A stretch of 36,135 nt of DNA from Oscillospiraceae bacterium (GTDB taxonomy: Bacteria > Bacillota > Clostridia > Oscillospirales > Acutalibacteraceae), in assembly GCA_031290105.1 (NCBI GenBank), contig JAITOD010000098.1, positions 1 to 36,135 of the forward strand. The letters are read 5' to 3'. The notes below the pieces were generated by a model. That model did no database searches, was not told where the DNA came from, and saw nothing but the letters and a program-made list of their open reading frames with translations. Shown here one piece after another: positions 35,995-36,135 of this stretch; the stretch's first letter is position 1, and each line of letters begins with the position of its first letter. A program made the position numbers and the translations under genes.

Positions 35995-36135
35995 ATGATA
36001 ATCGATACACACGCCCACGTTTACCCGGAGAAAATCGCCCGAAAAGCGTCCAACGCCGTCGGTGAATATTACGAAATGCCCATGGGCTACGACGGCACCG
36101 CCGCCAATCTGCGGGAGAATGGGCTTGCCGCCGGA
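35995..36135 (+). CDS. Amidohydrolase family protein, 3'-truncated by the window edge
   Basis: MIIDTHAHVYPEKIARKASNAVGEYY metal-binding HxH start; RBS agaggag. Confidence 0.75.
   Translation, partial: MIIDTHAHVYPEKIARKASNAVGEYYEMPMGYDGTAANLRENGLAAG

Overview
This 36 kb window looks like chromosomal DNA of a spore-forming, clostridia-like Firmicute; that is inferred from the spoIIA operon and the rplS-lepB-rbgA order. Most of it is housekeeping: uvrA (partial), a ZIP transporter, mutS2, a lipase-like secreted protein, an acyl-CoA synthetase, an AIM24-family protein, rnhA, GH2 and GH5 glycosidases, rplS-lepB-rbgA, a TetR/aminotransferase/class II aldolase/rubredoxin cluster, an isolated 5S rRNA, spoIIAA-spoIIAB-sigF, a CdaR-like regulator, ftsE-ftsX-M23-S41 peptidase, an oligopeptide-binding lipoprotein, argC-argJ-argB, a HAD hydrolase and an amidohydrolase (partial). 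The strongest unexplained signal is an exactly adjacent, indel-free 305-bp tandem duplication (16596-~17200, about 87% identical by hand count). On the minus strand each copy carries an extended -10 promoter (TGnTATACT), a conserved hairpin, a CU-rich anti-Shine-Dalgarno tract (CTCTCCTCC) and an intrinsic terminator ending in T6. This fits a pair of ~135-nt sibling regulatory sRNAs. Other notable points are a PDZ/S41 protein in the FtsEX locus that appears to lack both catalytic residues, a 48-bp in-frame insertion with a 7-bp flanking duplication in argC, heptamer micro-repeats at five places (two in frame inside argC and argJ), a double class II aldolase with a degenerate second half, an acidic repeat extension on ribosomal protein L19 behind a structured leader, and a self-contained orphan 5S gene. 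All calls are from reading the sequence; no searches or folding programs were run.
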